The notes under the pieces are model-generated. The model was given only the letters and a program-made list of their open reading frames with translations. It did no database searches and was not told the origin of the DNA. From Bacillota bacterium (GTDB lineage Bacteria > Bacillota > Clostridia > Christensenellales > CAG-138), in NCBI GenBank assembly GCA_023459335.1, contig JAEWUO010000007.1:77119-141118 (forward strand): a DNA stretch of 64,000 nt, read 5' to 3'. The translations under genes were made by a program, and so were the position numbers. The number at the start of each line of letters is the position of its first letter. The stretch's first letter is position 1. Below are positions 6,893-16,662 of the stretch, one piece after another.

Positions 6893-8311
6893 ATGAGAAA
6901 AACGAAAATCGTTTGCACCATCGGCCCCGCGAGCGAAAGCGAGGATGTCCTCGTTTCGATGATCCGCGCGGGTATGAACACGGCACGTCTGAATTTTTCC
7001 CACGGTTCGCATGAAGAGCATCACGCGCGAATCGAACGAATCAAGAAAATCCGTACCGAACTCGACATGCCGATCGCGATCATGCTGGATACCAAGGGGC
7101 CGGAATTTCGCATCAAGACGTTCAAAGACGGCAAGATCATCCTGAACGAAGGGGATACGTTTACTTTCACCGAAAAGGATGTGCAGGGGACAAAGGATCG
7201 CGTATCGGTCAGCTTCCCCGGGCTCGCCTGCTCGCTGGAGCCCGGCGACCGCATACTCGTCAATAACGGCCTGCTTATCTTTGAGGTGAGTAAACTGACG
7301 GACACCGACGCGGTCTGTAAAGTAATCGCGGGCGGCGAACTTAGCGACAGGAAGAGCATGAGCTTCCCGAACAAGGTTATTTGCAAAGAATACCTGAGCG
7401 AGCAGGATAAAGATGACTTGCTGTTCGGAATTCAAAACGACGTGGACTATATCGCCGCGTCGTTTGTCTCCACCAAGCAGGATCTGCTTGACTTAAGGGC
7501 GTTTCTGCGAGAGAACGGCGGGGAAGAGATCGCCATCATCGCCAAGATCGAAAACCGCGCAGGAATCAACAATATCCACGAAATCTGCGAGGAGTGCGAG
7601 GGCATTATGATCGGACGCGGAGACCTCGGTGTAGAGATCCCGTTTGAGGAACTGCCGTATATCCAAAAATACCTCGTAACGGAATGCAGGCTCCTAGGCA
7701 AGCGCGTCATCACCGCAACGGAGATGCTCGAAAGCATGATCTACAACCCGCGACCGACCCGCGCGGAGATATCGGACGTAGCGAATGCCGTGTACGACGG
7801 TACGAGCGCCGTCATGCTCTCCGGCGAAACCGCCGCGGGCAAGCACCCCGTGGAATCCGTCGCAACCATGGCGAAGATCGCGGAGGAAACAGAGAAGCAC
7901 ATCCATTATGTGAAACGCTTCCGAAATACGGAGTTTCACATCAAGAATACCGTGGATGCGATTTCTCACGCGACCTGCGGCATGGCGATTGACCTCGACG
8001 CGAAGGCGATCGTCGCCTGTACGCTTACCGGCATCACGGCGCGCATGATTTCGCGCTTCCGTCCTCCGATGGACATCATCGGGCTTACGACAAGCCGAAA
8101 GGTCTGGTATAAGCTCTCCCTGAGCTGGGGCGTCATTCCGGTGATGAGCGGGACCTTCACCTCGACGGATGTGCTGTTTTATCACGCAACGGAGACAGCG
8201 AAAAAAGTGTTCGATCTGGAAGCGGGAGATCACATTATCATCACGGGCGGCCATGTGAGCGGCGTGAGCGGCAATACGAGCCTTATAAAAGTAGAAACAA
8301 TATACATTTAA
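6893..8311 (+). CDS. pyk: Pyruvate kinase
   Basis: Converts phosphoenolpyruvate and ADP to pyruvate and ATP in the cytosol, the last step of glycolysis. The 472-residue protein starts KTKIVCTIGPAS, has the substrate loop NFSHGSHEEH, the active-site segment IIAKIENRAGI, GRGDLGVEIP, and the conserved TATEMLESM and AVMLSGETAAGK motifs, then the C-terminal domain to VETIYI. It lacks the extra C-terminal PEP-utiliser-like domain found in some Bacillus enzymes. The ATG at 6893 has an AAGGAGG site eight bases upstream; an upstream in-frame ATG at 6866 precedes that site and is rejected. Confidence 0.97.
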   Translation: MRKTKIVCTIGPASESEDVLVSMIRAGMNTARLNFSHGSHEEHHARIERIKKIRTELDMPIAIMLDTKGPEFRIKTFKDGKIILNEGDTFTFTEKDVQGTKDRVSVSFPGLACSLEPGDRILVNNGLLIFEVSKLTDTDAVCKVIAGGELSDRKSMSFPNKVICKEYLSEQDKDDLLFGIQNDVDYIAASFVSTKQDLLDLRAFLRENGGEEIAIIAKIENRAGINNIHEICEECEGIMIGRGDLGVEIPFEELPYIQKYLVTECRLLGKRVITATEMLESMIYNPRPTRAEISDVANAVYDGTSAVMLSGETAAGKHPVESVATMAKIAEETEKHIHYVKRFRNTEFHIKNTVDAISHATCGMAIDLDAKAIVACTLTGITARMISRFRPPMDIIGLTTSRKVWYKLSLSWGVIPVMSGTFTSTDVLFYHATETAKKVFDLEAGDHIIITGGHVSGVSGNTSLIKVETIYI

Positions 8312-8325
8312 CCTTATAAAAATAC

Positions 8326-8355
8326 TTGACACGAGTAAAAAATATATGGTATATT
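8326..8355 (+). promoter_or_regulatory. Promoter of the branched-chain amino acid operon
   Basis: TTGACA (8326-8331) and TATATT (8350-8355) with 18 bp spacing lie just upstream of the T-box leader. Transcription should start near 8362. Confidence 0.7.
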
Positions 8356-8361
8356 ATCGAA

Positions 8362-8658
8362 AATTCATAAAGACATGCAATGACAGAGACAGGCTGTTCG
8401 CAAGTTCGTCTCAAGAGAGCCGGTGGATGGTGAAAACCGGCGGCGGCGCAAACAGCGAATCCCTCCCGAGCAGAGACGCAGAAATCAAGTAAGCGTATTA
8501 CGGTTGGCACCGTTACATGCCGGGGTTTGATAGAACCCGCATAAGAGGATCAGTGCGTTTTCGAGGCAGGAGCAAGCTCCCCCGACAACACGGGATCAAG
8601 TTGAGTGGTACCGCGAGGATGAATCCGTCCCCGTCTCAAGATGAGACGGGGACTTTTT
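8362..8658 (+). promoter_or_regulatory. T-box riboswitch leader of the cimA-ilv-leu operon
   Basis: The leader shows the conserved distal stem I sequence AGAGAGCCGGTGG...GGTGAAAACCGG (8414-8440), the T-box core GTGGTACCGCG (8605-8615) and a strong terminator hairpin (8627-8658). T-box leaders read the charging state of a tRNA: uncharged tRNA pairs with a specifier codon and with the T-box and prevents termination. I could not fix the specifier. ATC (Ile) at 8484-8486 sits in the usual GAA-codon-A context but outside my stem I pairing. CTC (Leu) at 8463-8465 is nearer to the expected place on the 3' side of stem I (GCTGTT 8393-8398 pairs with AACAGC 8451-8456). Confidence 0.93.
8627..8658 (+). 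terminator. Regulated terminator of the first T-box
   Basis: Perfect 11-bp stem (8627-8637 with 8643-8653) followed by TTTTT. It competes with the antiterminator formed by the T-box sequence at 8605-8615. Confidence 0.9.
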
Positions 8659-8704
8659 ATAACCGTCAGCCGGAATACCGGCCCCGGCGGCAGGAGGTTA
8701 TGAT

Positions 8705-10312
8705 ATGAGCAAGGTGTATTTACTGGATTCGACGCTGCGCGACGGCGCGCAAAGCGTTGGCATCTCTTTTTCCGTGCAGGATAAAATTAAAATCGCACGA
8801 ATTCTGGACAATCTGCAGGTGGACTATATCGAAGCAGGAAACCCCGGCTCCAATCCCAAGGATATGGAGTTTTTCGAGCGATTGCGCGAAAACCCGCTCC
8901 GGCATTCGAAGGTGACCGCGTTCGGCGCGACGCGCAAGAAGCATACGCCGGTGGAAGAAGACGCAAATCTGCGCTCCCTGCTTGCGGCGAACACGGCCTG
9001 CGTCTGCATCTTCGGGAAATCCTGGGATATCCACGTAACGGATATCCTTCGGGCGGAGCTTGCCGAAAACCTCGCTATGATACGAGATACCGTTCGCTAT
9101 ATGAAACAGAACGGCAAAGAAGTCATCTACGACGCGGAACATTTTTTCGATGGCTACCGCGCGAATCCCGCTTACGCGCTCGACACGCTGAAGGCGGCTT
9201 ATGAGAGCGGGGCGGACTGTCTCTGCCTCTGCGACACGAACGGCGGCAGCTTCCCCGATTTCGTTCAGAGCGTGACAAAACTCGTGAAAGAACGCTTTCC
9301 GGTTGCGGTCGGTATCCATGCGCACGACGACGCGGGCATGGCGGCGGCAAACAGCGTGCTTGCGGTCGAATCGGGGGCGACGCACGTACAGGGCACGCTC
9401 GTCGGGTTCGGAGAGCGCTGCGGAAACGCGAACCTTGCCACGGTTCTCGCCGGCCTTCAATTGAAGCTTGGCTACGAGTGCATTCCGCCGGAAACGCTGG
9501 AGCGACTGACCAGCACGGTCCATGAGGTGGCCGATATTTCAAACATCAGCGTCGCAAAAAACCTGCCGTATGTCGGCGCGAACGCGTTTTCTCACAAGGG
9601 CGGCATGCATGTGGACGGCGTGATGAAAAACCCCATGACATTCGAGCACGTTTCCCCGTCCGCGGTCGGCAATACCCGCCGCATGATGATGTCCGAAGTC
9701 GCGGGACGAAGCGCGATTCTGGAAAAGGTAAAAAGCTTTTATCCCGAGATTAAAAAAGATTCCGAAGAAGCCGCGAAGATCATTGATATGGTCAAGCACA
9801 TGGAGCATCAGGGATATCAGTTCGAGGGCGCCGAGTCGTCCTTTGAACTGGAGGTGCGAAAGCTGCTGGGCACACGGTCGAAGTTCTTTGAGCTTCAGAT
9901 GCTCAGCGTGCAGGACGAACAGCAGCCCGAGAACCTAAATAAAAAACCGTCATATGCGACGATCAAGGTTCTCGTCGGCGACCAACTGGAGATCACGGCG
10001 GCGGAGGGCGCAGGCCCCGTCAACGCGATCGACGCGGCTTTAAGAAAAGCGCTGGAGGTATTTTATCCCGAAATCGGAGAAATCCGGTTGACGGATTACA
10101 AGGTACGCGTACTCGACAGCGAGAGCGCAACCGCCGCGACGGTGCGGGTTCTGATCGAATCCACCGACGGGCACGAGTACTGGACCACCGTGGGCGTTGC
10201 CGTAGACATCATGCAGGCGAGCACGCGCGCGCTGATGGACTCCATCGAGTATAAGTTGCTCAAGTCGCGTTCCGGCGCGGAAGTCGCCGTCCAACAGACG
10301 GAGACCGCATAA
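8705..10312 (+). CDS. cimA: (R)-citramalate synthase
   Basis: Condenses pyruvate and acetyl-CoA to citramalate, the entry to threonine-independent isoleucine synthesis. The 535-residue protein has the TIM-barrel motif TLRDGAQSVGISFSV near residue 10, IEAGNPGSNPKD, and AEHFFDGYRANPAYAL, all typical of the CimA (TIGR00977-like) branch rather than 2-isopropylmalate synthase. The metal-site HAHDDAGMA and the C-terminal LeuA dimerisation/regulatory domain (about 405-520) follow, so feedback control by an amino acid is likely. The ATG has a strong AGGAGG site. It is the first gene after the T-box. Many automatic pipelines would call it leuA. Confidence 0.93.
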   Translation: MSKVYLLDSTLRDGAQSVGISFSVQDKIKIARILDNLQVDYIEAGNPGSNPKDMEFFERLRENPLRHSKVTAFGATRKKHTPVEEDANLRSLLAANTACVCIFGKSWDIHVTDILRAELAENLAMIRDTVRYMKQNGKEVIYDAEHFFDGYRANPAYALDTLKAAYESGADCLCLCDTNGGSFPDFVQSVTKLVKERFPVAVGIHAHDDAGMAAANSVLAVESGATHVQGTLVGFGERCGNANLATVLAGLQLKLGYECIPPETLERLTSTVHEVADISNISVAKNLPYVGANAFSHKGGMHVDGVMKNPMTFEHVSPSAVGNTRRMMMSEVAGRSAILEKVKSFYPEIKKDSEEAAKIIDMVKHMEHQGYQFEGAESSFELEVRKLLGTRSKFFELQMLSVQDEQQPENLNKKPSYATIKVLVGDQLEITAAEGAGPVNAIDAALRKALEVFYPEIGEIRLTDYKVRVLDSESATAATVRVLIESTDGHEYWTTVGVAVDIMQASTRALMDSIEYKLLKSRSGAEVAVQQTETA

Positions 10313-10350
10313 CATGACTTTTTCCTGACGATTGAAAGGGGTAACCATAT

Positions 10351-12072
10351 ATGAAACTCACAGGAGCTCAGATCCTGATCGAATGTATTGTGGAGCAGGG
10401 AGTCGATACCGTGTTCGGCTATCCGGGCGGTTCCGTGCTCAATATTTACGACGAACTATATAAAAACAGCAGCCGGATTCGGCATATCCTCACTTCGCAC
10501 GAGCAGGGTGCGGCGCACGCTGCGGATGGTTATGCCCGCGCAAGCGGAAAGGTCGGCGTCTGCATCGCGACCTCCGGCCCAGGTGCGACCAACCTCGTTA
10601 CAGGAATCGCGACGGCATACCTGGACAGCGTGCCTGTCGTGTTCATCACCGGAAACGTCAACGTTAACCTGATCGGCAAGGACAGCTTTCAGGAGGCGGA
10701 TATCGCCGGAATCACAACGCCGATTACAAAACATAATTACATTGTCAAGGATATCCGACAGCTTGCGCAAGCGCTTCGCGAAGCGTTTTCCATCGCGCGT
10801 TCCGGCCGCCCGGGTCCCGTGCTGGTCGATATTCCGAAAAACGTGACCGCGGAAACTGCCGAATACGAACCCGCACTCTGCATAAAAGAATGCGAAACGC
10901 CGACATTGAGCGACGAAGCGGAAGCGGACACGGAGAAACTCGCGGACATGATCCGCGCTTCGGATAAGGTGTTCGTTCTGTGCGGCGGCGGCGCGCTGAA
11001 GGCAGGCGCGTCGGAAGAGGTGCTGCATCTTGCGGAACTGATCCGCTCACCCGTCGGTACAACGCTGATGGGCATCGGAACTTTCCCTTCTTCCCACCCG
11101 AATTTCACGGGCATGATCGGCATGCACGGAACGCGCGCGACCAATGTCGCCGTTTCCGAAAGCGACCTGGTTCTGGCGCTCGGATGCCGGTTTAACGATC
11201 GCGTAACGGGGGATGTGCAGAAGTTCGGTAAAAATGCAAAGATCGTTCAGATCGATATCGACGCGGCAGAGATCAATAAAAACGTCCGTACCGCGCATTC
11301 CGTCCTCGGAGACGTGAAAATCGTTTTAAAACGTCTGATCAGCCTGCTTGAAACCCCGCCGATCGATACCGGGGCGAGGGAACCGTGGCTGGCGAATATA
11401 CAGGCGCTGAAGCTCCCCGCGCGCGCAGCACGGCACGCCGGTTTTACGCCGAAAGCGGTACTGAGCGCAGTGAGCGAGATCGCGCCGAAGGACGCGATCA
11501 TCGTGACCGACGTGGGTCAGCATCAGATGTGGGCCGCGCGGTATTATCATTATGAATTCCCGAATACGTTTATCTCCTCCGGTGGATTCGGAACGATGGG
11601 CTATGGCGCGGGCGCTTCCATCGGCGCTGCGCTGGCAAGACCTGACCGAAAGGTGATTTTAATCTCCGGAGACGGCAGTTTTCGCATGAACAGCAACGAA
11701 ATGGCGACGATGGAGCACTACGGAATTCCCGTCACGATCGTAATCATGAACAACGGCGTGCTCGGCATGGTGCGCCAGTGGCAAACCGTATTTTATCAGA
11801 AACGCTATTCGCAGACGAATCTCGACCGAGGCCCCGATTTTCCCAAGCTCGCTGAGGCTTACGGGATTCACGGTGCTTCCGTCTGTTCTCTCGGACAGTT
11901 CGAGGAGGCGTTCGCGGAAGCTTTAAAATCAAACGAACCCGTGTTGATCGATTGCCGGATCGGCTGCGACGAAACGATTACACCCATGGTCGCGCCCGGA
12001 AAACCGATTACGGAATTTATTCTGCATGAAACCGAGCCGGGTGAGTTGCACGAACAGGAAGGGGAAAAATGA
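10351..12072 (+). CDS. ilvB: Acetolactate synthase large subunit
   Basis: Thiamine-diphosphate enzyme that makes acetolactate (valine, leucine) or acetohydroxybutyrate (isoleucine). The 573-residue protein has the N-terminal VFGYPGGSVLNIYDELY with SHEQGAAHAADGYAR carrying the catalytic Glu, the central domain, and the ThDP-binding GDGSFRMNSNEMATM ending in MNN. A GAAAGGGG site precedes the ATG. The stop overlaps the ilvD start by four bases (ATGA), which indicates translational coupling. Its regulatory partner IlvN is encoded four genes downstream rather than adjacent. Confidence 0.97.
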   Translation: MKLTGAQILIECIVEQGVDTVFGYPGGSVLNIYDELYKNSSRIRHILTSHEQGAAHAADGYARASGKVGVCIATSGPGATNLVTGIATAYLDSVPVVFITGNVNVNLIGKDSFQEADIAGITTPITKHNYIVKDIRQLAQALREAFSIARSGRPGPVLVDIPKNVTAETAEYEPALCIKECETPTLSDEAEADTEKLADMIRASDKVFVLCGGGALKAGASEEVLHLAELIRSPVGTTLMGIGTFPSSHPNFTGMIGMHGTRATNVAVSESDLVLALGCRFNDRVTGDVQKFGKNAKIVQIDIDAAEINKNVRTAHSVLGDVKIVLKRLISLLETPPIDTGAREPWLANIQALKLPARAARHAGFTPKAVLSAVSEIAPKDAIIVTDVGQHQMWAARYYHYEFPNTFISSGGFGTMGYGAGASIGAALARPDRKVILISGDGSFRMNSNEMATMEHYGIPVTIVIMNNGVLGMVRQWQTVFYQKRYSQTNLDRGPDFPKLAEAYGIHGASVCSLGQFEEAFAEALKSNEPVLIDCRIGCDETITPMVAPGKPITEFILHETEPGELHEQEGEK

Positions 12073-13733
12073 ACATGCGCAGCGACGAAGTAACTAAGAA
12101 CGCGGAGCGCGCGCCGCACCGTTCGCTTTTTAAGGCGATGGGTTATACGGACGAAGAACTCAGCCGTCCTCTGATCGGTATCGCAAACCCCAGAAGCGAA
12201 ATCGTGCCCGGGCACTTTCATTTGGATCAGCTGGTCGAGGCGGTAAAAGCCGGCGTACGAATCGCGGGCGGCACGCCGATCGAATTCGGCACCATCGGCG
12301 TCTGCGACGGCATCGCAATGGGGCACGTAGGCATGCATTATTCTCTGGCGAGCCGCGAAATCGTTGCCGACGAATGCGAGATCATGGCCGAAGCGCACCG
12401 CTTCGACGGTATGGTGTTCATGCCCGGCTGCGACAAGATCATCCCCGGTATGCTTATGGCCGCGGCGCGGCTCGATCTGCCCGCCGTCGTGGTCACGGCC
12501 GGAGCAATGCTTTCCTATCAGGGAAACGGCAAGAATCTCGATCTCAACAGCGTATTCGAAGCGGTCGGCGCTTACAAAGCCGGCAAAGCGACGGACGAGG
12601 AACTTGCGTTCTGCGAAAATAACGCCTGCCCGAGCTGCGGATCCTGCTCAGGTATGTTTACGGCAAATTCCATGGCCTGCCTGAGTGAAGCGATCGGTAT
12701 GGCGCTGCCCGGCAACGGCACGATACCCGCGGTGTATGCGGAACGCATGCGCCTTGCGAAACACGCGGGCATGCAGGTGATGGAACTGGTTCAAAAAGAC
12801 ATCCGTCCGTCGCAGATCCTGACCGAGCGGATGTTTCGGAACGCGCTCGCGGTAGATATGGCGCTCGGTTGCTCGACCAATTCCGTGCTGCATCTGACCG
12901 CCATCGCGCGGGAAGCCGGCGTTAAGCTGAACCTCGAGATCATCAACGAGATCAGCGCGCGCGTGCCGAATCTTTGCCGTCTCGCGCCTTCCGGCCCGCA
13001 CCATGTGGAAGATCTATACCATGCGGGCGGAGTATCCGCCGTGATCAACGAGCTGATTCGATGCGGATATTATGACGGTTCCGCAACGACCGTGCTTGGC
13101 GTACCGATGGCGGAAGCCGTGAAAGACGCGAAAATCAAGAACCCTACGGTGATTCGCACCTGCGCGGAACCGTACTCCAAAACCGGCGGGATCGCGATCT
13201 TAAAAGGAAACATCGCGCCGGACGGCGCGGTCGTCAAACGCGCCGCGGTTCTGGAAAGCATGATGCGCCACAGCGGGCCTGCAAAAGTATTTGACTCTGA
13301 AGACGAGGCGATCAAGGCCATCTACGGTATGCAGATTCAGCAGGGAGACGTCGTCGTTATCCGCTACGAGGGCCCCAAAGGAGGCCCGGGTATGCGCGAA
13401 ATGCTGGGGCCGACGTCCGCCATCGCCGGCATGGGCCTGGACAGCACCGTCGCGCTGATCACGGATGGACGCTTCTCCGGCGCCTCCCGCGGCGCAGCGA
13501 TCGGGCACGTATCGCCGGAAGCGGCGAGCGGCGGTAATATCGGATTGATTCGTACCGGCGACCTGATCGACATCGATATTCCGGCCGGCACGCTCAACGT
13601 CCGGCTGAGCGATCAAGAGCTTGCCGAACGAAAAAAGAGCTGGAAAGCGCCCGAACCGAAGATCAAGAAAGGATATCTGGCGCGTTACGAGCGCATGGTA
13701 TCCTCGGCTTCCGAAGGCGCTGTCGTGAAATAA
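12069..13733 (+). CDS. ilvD: Dihydroxyacid dehydratase
   Basis: Dehydrates dihydroxyisovalerate and dihydroxymethylvalerate to the 2-keto acids of valine and isoleucine, using an Fe-S cluster. Motifs seen in the 554 residues are GCDKIIPGMLMA (first signature), NNACPSCGSCSGMFTANSM with cluster cysteines, and the C-terminal TDGRFSGASRG. Family length is about 550-570, so the gene is complete. It starts inside the ilvB stop. Confidence 0.97.
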   Translation: MNMRSDEVTKNAERAPHRSLFKAMGYTDEELSRPLIGIANPRSEIVPGHFHLDQLVEAVKAGVRIAGGTPIEFGTIGVCDGIAMGHVGMHYSLASREIVADECEIMAEAHRFDGMVFMPGCDKIIPGMLMAAARLDLPAVVVTAGAMLSYQGNGKNLDLNSVFEAVGAYKAGKATDEELAFCENNACPSCGSCSGMFTANSMACLSEAIGMALPGNGTIPAVYAERMRLAKHAGMQVMELVQKDIRPSQILTERMFRNALAVDMALGCSTNSVLHLTAIAREAGVKLNLEIINEISARVPNLCRLAPSGPHHVEDLYHAGGVSAVINELIRCGYYDGSATTVLGVPMAEAVKDAKIKNPTVIRTCAEPYSKTGGIAILKGNIAPDGAVVKRAAVLESMMRHSGPAKVFDSEDEAIKAIYGMQIQQGDVVVIRYEGPKGGPGMREMLGPTSAIAGMGLDSTVALITDGRFSGASRGAAIGHVSPEAASGGNIGLIRTGDLIDIDIPAGTLNVRLSDQELAERKKSWKAPEPKIKKGYLARYERMVSSASEGAVVK

Positions 13734-13794
13734 CACGGAGCGGAGCGAAAAGGGCTCTCGTCATTAAAATACGAAGGGATTGAAGGAACATACA

Positions 13795-15069
13795 ATGGGA
13801 ATGACAACGACGCAAAAGATACTCGCGGCGCACGCTGGGCTGGATTGCGTGAGCGCAGGGCAGCTGATCCGCGCCAAAGTGGATCTCGTCCTCGGTAACG
13901 ATATCACGGCGCCCGTCGCGATCAAGGAGTTTGAAAAGGCTGGTATCAAAACGGTCTTCGACCGCGATAAAATCGCGCTCGTGATGGATCACTTTACGCC
14001 GAACAAGGACATCAAAGCGGCGGAACAATGTAAACTTGTGCGCGATTTTGCAAGAAAATATCAGATCACAAATTTCTTCGACGTAGGCAAAGTTGGAGTA
14101 GAACACGCGCTTCTGCCTGAGATGGGGCTGGTCAAACCGGGCGATCTCGTCATCGGCGCGGATTCGCATACCTGCACCTACGGCGCGCTCGCCGCGTTTT
14201 CCACGGGTGTTGGCAGCACGGATATGGCGGCCGGCATGGCGACAGGCCTCTGCTGGCTTAAGGTGCCGACCGCGATGCGCTTCGTATTAAAAGGGAAGCT
14301 AAAGCCATGGGTATCGGGCAAAGACGTCATCCTGCACATCATCGGCATGGTGGGTGTGGACGGCGCGCTCTATCAGAGCATGGAGTTCACGGGTGACGGA
14401 TTGCAGAGCCTGACCATGGAAGACCGTCTCTGTATGGCGAATATGGCGATTGAAGCGGGCGCGAAAAACGGAATTTTCGAATACGACGAACAAACCGCAC
14501 AGTATGCCGAAGAACACGGCTGCAAGAACTGGACCGTATACAAAGCGGACGCGGACGCTGCGTACACCGCGACGTATGAGATCGATCTTTCCGCGATCCA
14601 ACCGACGGTATCCCTGCCGCATCTGCCGGAGAACGCAAAACCTGTCTCCGAAGTCGGAGATATCACGATCGACCAGGCCGTCATCGGCAGCTGCACAAAC
14701 GGCAGAATCGAAGACTTGCGCGTCGCGGCGAAGGTCTTTGAAGGCAGGCACGTCAACGAAAACGTGCGGTGCATCGTGATTCCCGCCACGCAGAAGATCA
14801 TGCTGCAGGCGATGGAAGAAGGCCTCGTCAGAACGTTTATCGAAGCGGGATGCGCGGTCAGCACGCCAACCTGCGGACCGTGCCTCGGCGGACACATGGG
14901 CATCCTCGCAAAAGGCGAGCGCGCGGTAGCTACCACGAACCGCAACTTCGTCGGCCGAATGGGGCACACGGGATCGGAAGTATACCTCGCGTCCCCCGCG
15001 GTTGCCGCCGCGTCTGCAATCGCGGGCAAACTCGTCGCCCCGGAAACCGTGTTAGGAGGCAAAGCATGA
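13795..15069 (+). CDS. leuC: 3-isopropylmalate / citramalate dehydratase large subunit
   Basis: Aconitase-family large subunit that isomerises 3-isopropylmalate or, with CimA upstream, citramalate. At 424 residues it is the shorter HacA/LeuC form common in archaea and Clostridia. Cluster cysteines are in VIGSCTNGRIEDL and in PTCGPCLGGHMG; GADSHTCTYGAL is also present. The ATG at 13795 has GAAGGAA seven bases upstream; a TTG at 13780 is in frame but lacks a better site. The stop overlaps leuD by four bases. Confidence 0.95.
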   Translation: MGMTTTQKILAAHAGLDCVSAGQLIRAKVDLVLGNDITAPVAIKEFEKAGIKTVFDRDKIALVMDHFTPNKDIKAAEQCKLVRDFARKYQITNFFDVGKVGVEHALLPEMGLVKPGDLVIGADSHTCTYGALAAFSTGVGSTDMAAGMATGLCWLKVPTAMRFVLKGKLKPWVSGKDVILHIIGMVGVDGALYQSMEFTGDGLQSLTMEDRLCMANMAIEAGAKNGIFEYDEQTAQYAEEHGCKNWTVYKADADAAYTATYEIDLSAIQPTVSLPHLPENAKPVSEVGDITIDQAVIGSCTNGRIEDLRVAAKVFEGRHVNENVRCIVIPATQKIMLQAMEEGLVRTFIEAGCAVSTPTCGPCLGGHMGILAKGERAVATTNRNFVGRMGHTGSEVYLASPAVAAASAIAGKLVAPETVLGGKA

Positions 15070-15557
15070 AAGCAACAGGCAACGCCGTCAAGTACGGCGA
15101 CAATATCGACACGGATGTGATCATTCCTGCCAGATACCTCAACACCAGCGACCCCAAGGAACTGGCGTGTCACTGCATGGAGGATATCGACAAGGATTTC
15201 GCTTCTCATGTCAAACCCGGAGACGTCATGGTCGGCGGGAAAAACTTCGGCTGCGGTTCTTCCCGCGAGCACGCGCCGATCGCGATTAAGGAATCCGGCA
15301 TCTCCTGTGTGATCGCATACACATTCGCGCGTATCTTTTATCGCAACGCGATCAACATCGGGCTGCCGATCGTCGAGTGCCCCGAAGCGAGCGGGAAGAT
15401 TCAGAACGGCGACCGGGTCAGCGTCGATTTCGATACGGGGGTTATCACCAATCTCACGCGGAACGAAACCTATCAGGGAGAACCGTTCCCGACGTTCATT
15501 CAGGGTATCATCGCATCCGGCGGGCTGATGAACGCGATCAAAGCGGGAAAGCTGTAA
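15066..15557 (+). CDS. leuD: 3-isopropylmalate / citramalate dehydratase small subunit
   Basis: Small subunit (163 residues) that completes the LeuCD dehydratase. It has YGDNIDTDVIIPARYLN at the start and the substrate-binding NFGCGSSREHAP, then FARIFYRNAINIGLP. The ATG lies in the ATGA overlap with the leuC stop; an open frame upstream to 14769 lies inside leuC in another phase and is not coding. Confidence 0.96.
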   Translation: MKATGNAVKYGDNIDTDVIIPARYLNTSDPKELACHCMEDIDKDFASHVKPGDVMVGGKNFGCGSSREHAPIAIKESGISCVIAYTFARIFYRNAINIGLPIVECPEASGKIQNGDRVSVDFDTGVITNLTRNETYQGEPFPTFIQGIIASGGLMNAIKAGKL

Positions 15558-15570
15558 GGGGGGAGTCTGC

Positions 15571-16647
15571 ATGAATTACAATATTGCGGTCATTCGCGGC
15601 GACGGCATCGGCCCCGAAATCGTAACGCAGGCCGTCCGCGTTCTCGAAGTCGCGGCAAAGCGGTTCGGTTTCGCGCTGAGTTTTCATGACGTGCTCATGG
15701 GCGGCTGCGCCATCGACCAGACGGGCGTACCGCTGCCTGACGAAACCGTGCGCGTCTGCAAAGCCAGCAGCGCGGTGCTCCTAGGCGCGGTCGGAGGCCC
15801 GAAATGGGACACGCTGCCCGGCAATCTTCGGCCCGAAGCGGGGCTGCTCGGCATCCGCGCCGCACTCGGCTTATATGCGAACCTTCGCCCTGCTGTGCTC
15901 TTTAATCCGCTCAAGGACGCCTGCCCTCTCAAACCGGAAATCGTAACCGGCGGTCTCGACATCCTCATGGTACGCGAGCTGACCGGCGGCATCTATTTCG
16001 GCGAACGCGGCAGAAGGCAAAGCGTACGCGGGGAAGAGGCGTACGATACCGAGCGGTATTCCGTCATGGAGATCGAACGTATCGGCCGCATCGGCTTCGA
16101 AGCGGCGAAAAAGCGCGGCAATAAACTGACCAGCATCGACAAAGCGAACGTACTGGAAAGTTCCCGCCTCTGGCGTGAAACGATGCACCGCCTCGCGAAG
16201 GAATATCCCGGCGTCGTCTGCGACGATATGCTCGTCGACAACTGCGCCATGCAGCTCGTCCGAAATCCGGCCCGATTCGACGTCGTGGTCACGAGCAATA
16301 TGTTCGGCGATATCCTCTCGGACGAAGCGAGCATGATTACAGGCTCCATCGGCATGCTGCCCTCCGCTTCACTGGGCGACGGAACGCTGGGGCTTTACGA
16401 ACCGATCCACGGCAGCGCGCCGGATATCGCGGGGACAAACACCGCAAACCCGCTTGCGACCATACTCTCAGCGGCGATGCTGCTTCGTTACTCTTTAAAC
16501 CAGCAGCAGGCTGCAAACGCCATAGAACGCGCCGTACAGCACACGCTGGAAGCGGGTTGGCGCACCGCGGATATCGCCGCGGGTAAACCGTCGATCGGAA
16601 CAATAGAAATGGGAGACGTCGTCTGCCAAGCGGTCGAGACGGCATAA
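15571..16647 (+). CDS. leuB: 3-isopropylmalate dehydrogenase (also acts in the citramalate route)
   Basis: NAD-dependent beta-decarboxylating dehydrogenase, 358 residues. It starts IRGDGIGPEIV, has VREL in LMVRELTGGIYFGERG and the signature NMFGDILSDEASMITGSIGM. In leucine synthesis it oxidises 3-isopropylmalate; in organisms with CimA the same enzyme makes 2-ketobutyrate from beta-methylmalate. The second role here is inferred from context. A GGGGGGAG site lies ahead of the ATG, 13 bp after leuD. Confidence 0.96.
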   Translation: MNYNIAVIRGDGIGPEIVTQAVRVLEVAAKRFGFALSFHDVLMGGCAIDQTGVPLPDETVRVCKASSAVLLGAVGGPKWDTLPGNLRPEAGLLGIRAALGLYANLRPAVLFNPLKDACPLKPEIVTGGLDILMVRELTGGIYFGERGRRQSVRGEEAYDTERYSVMEIERIGRIGFEAAKKRGNKLTSIDKANVLESSRLWRETMHRLAKEYPGVVCDDMLVDNCAMQLVRNPARFDVVVTSNMFGDILSDEASMITGSIGMLPSASLGDGTLGLYEPIHGSAPDIAGTNTANPLATILSAAMLLRYSLNQQQAANAIERAVQHTLEAGWRTADIAAGKPSIGTIEMGDVVCQAVETA

Positions 16648-16662
16648 GGAAGGTGTGACAAT

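Noticed and set aside
8705..10312. 2-isopropylmalate synthase (leuA)
   Set aside because: Motifs LRDGAQ and AEHFFDGY match citramalate synthase rather than LeuA.
14769..15065. Upstream extension of the leuD frame
   Set aside because: It overlaps leuC out of phase. The leuD ATG in the ATGA overlap matches the family start.
14373..15572. 399-codon minus-strand frame across leuC and leuD
   Set aside because: Antisense shadow; both strands cannot be explained better than by leuC and leuD.
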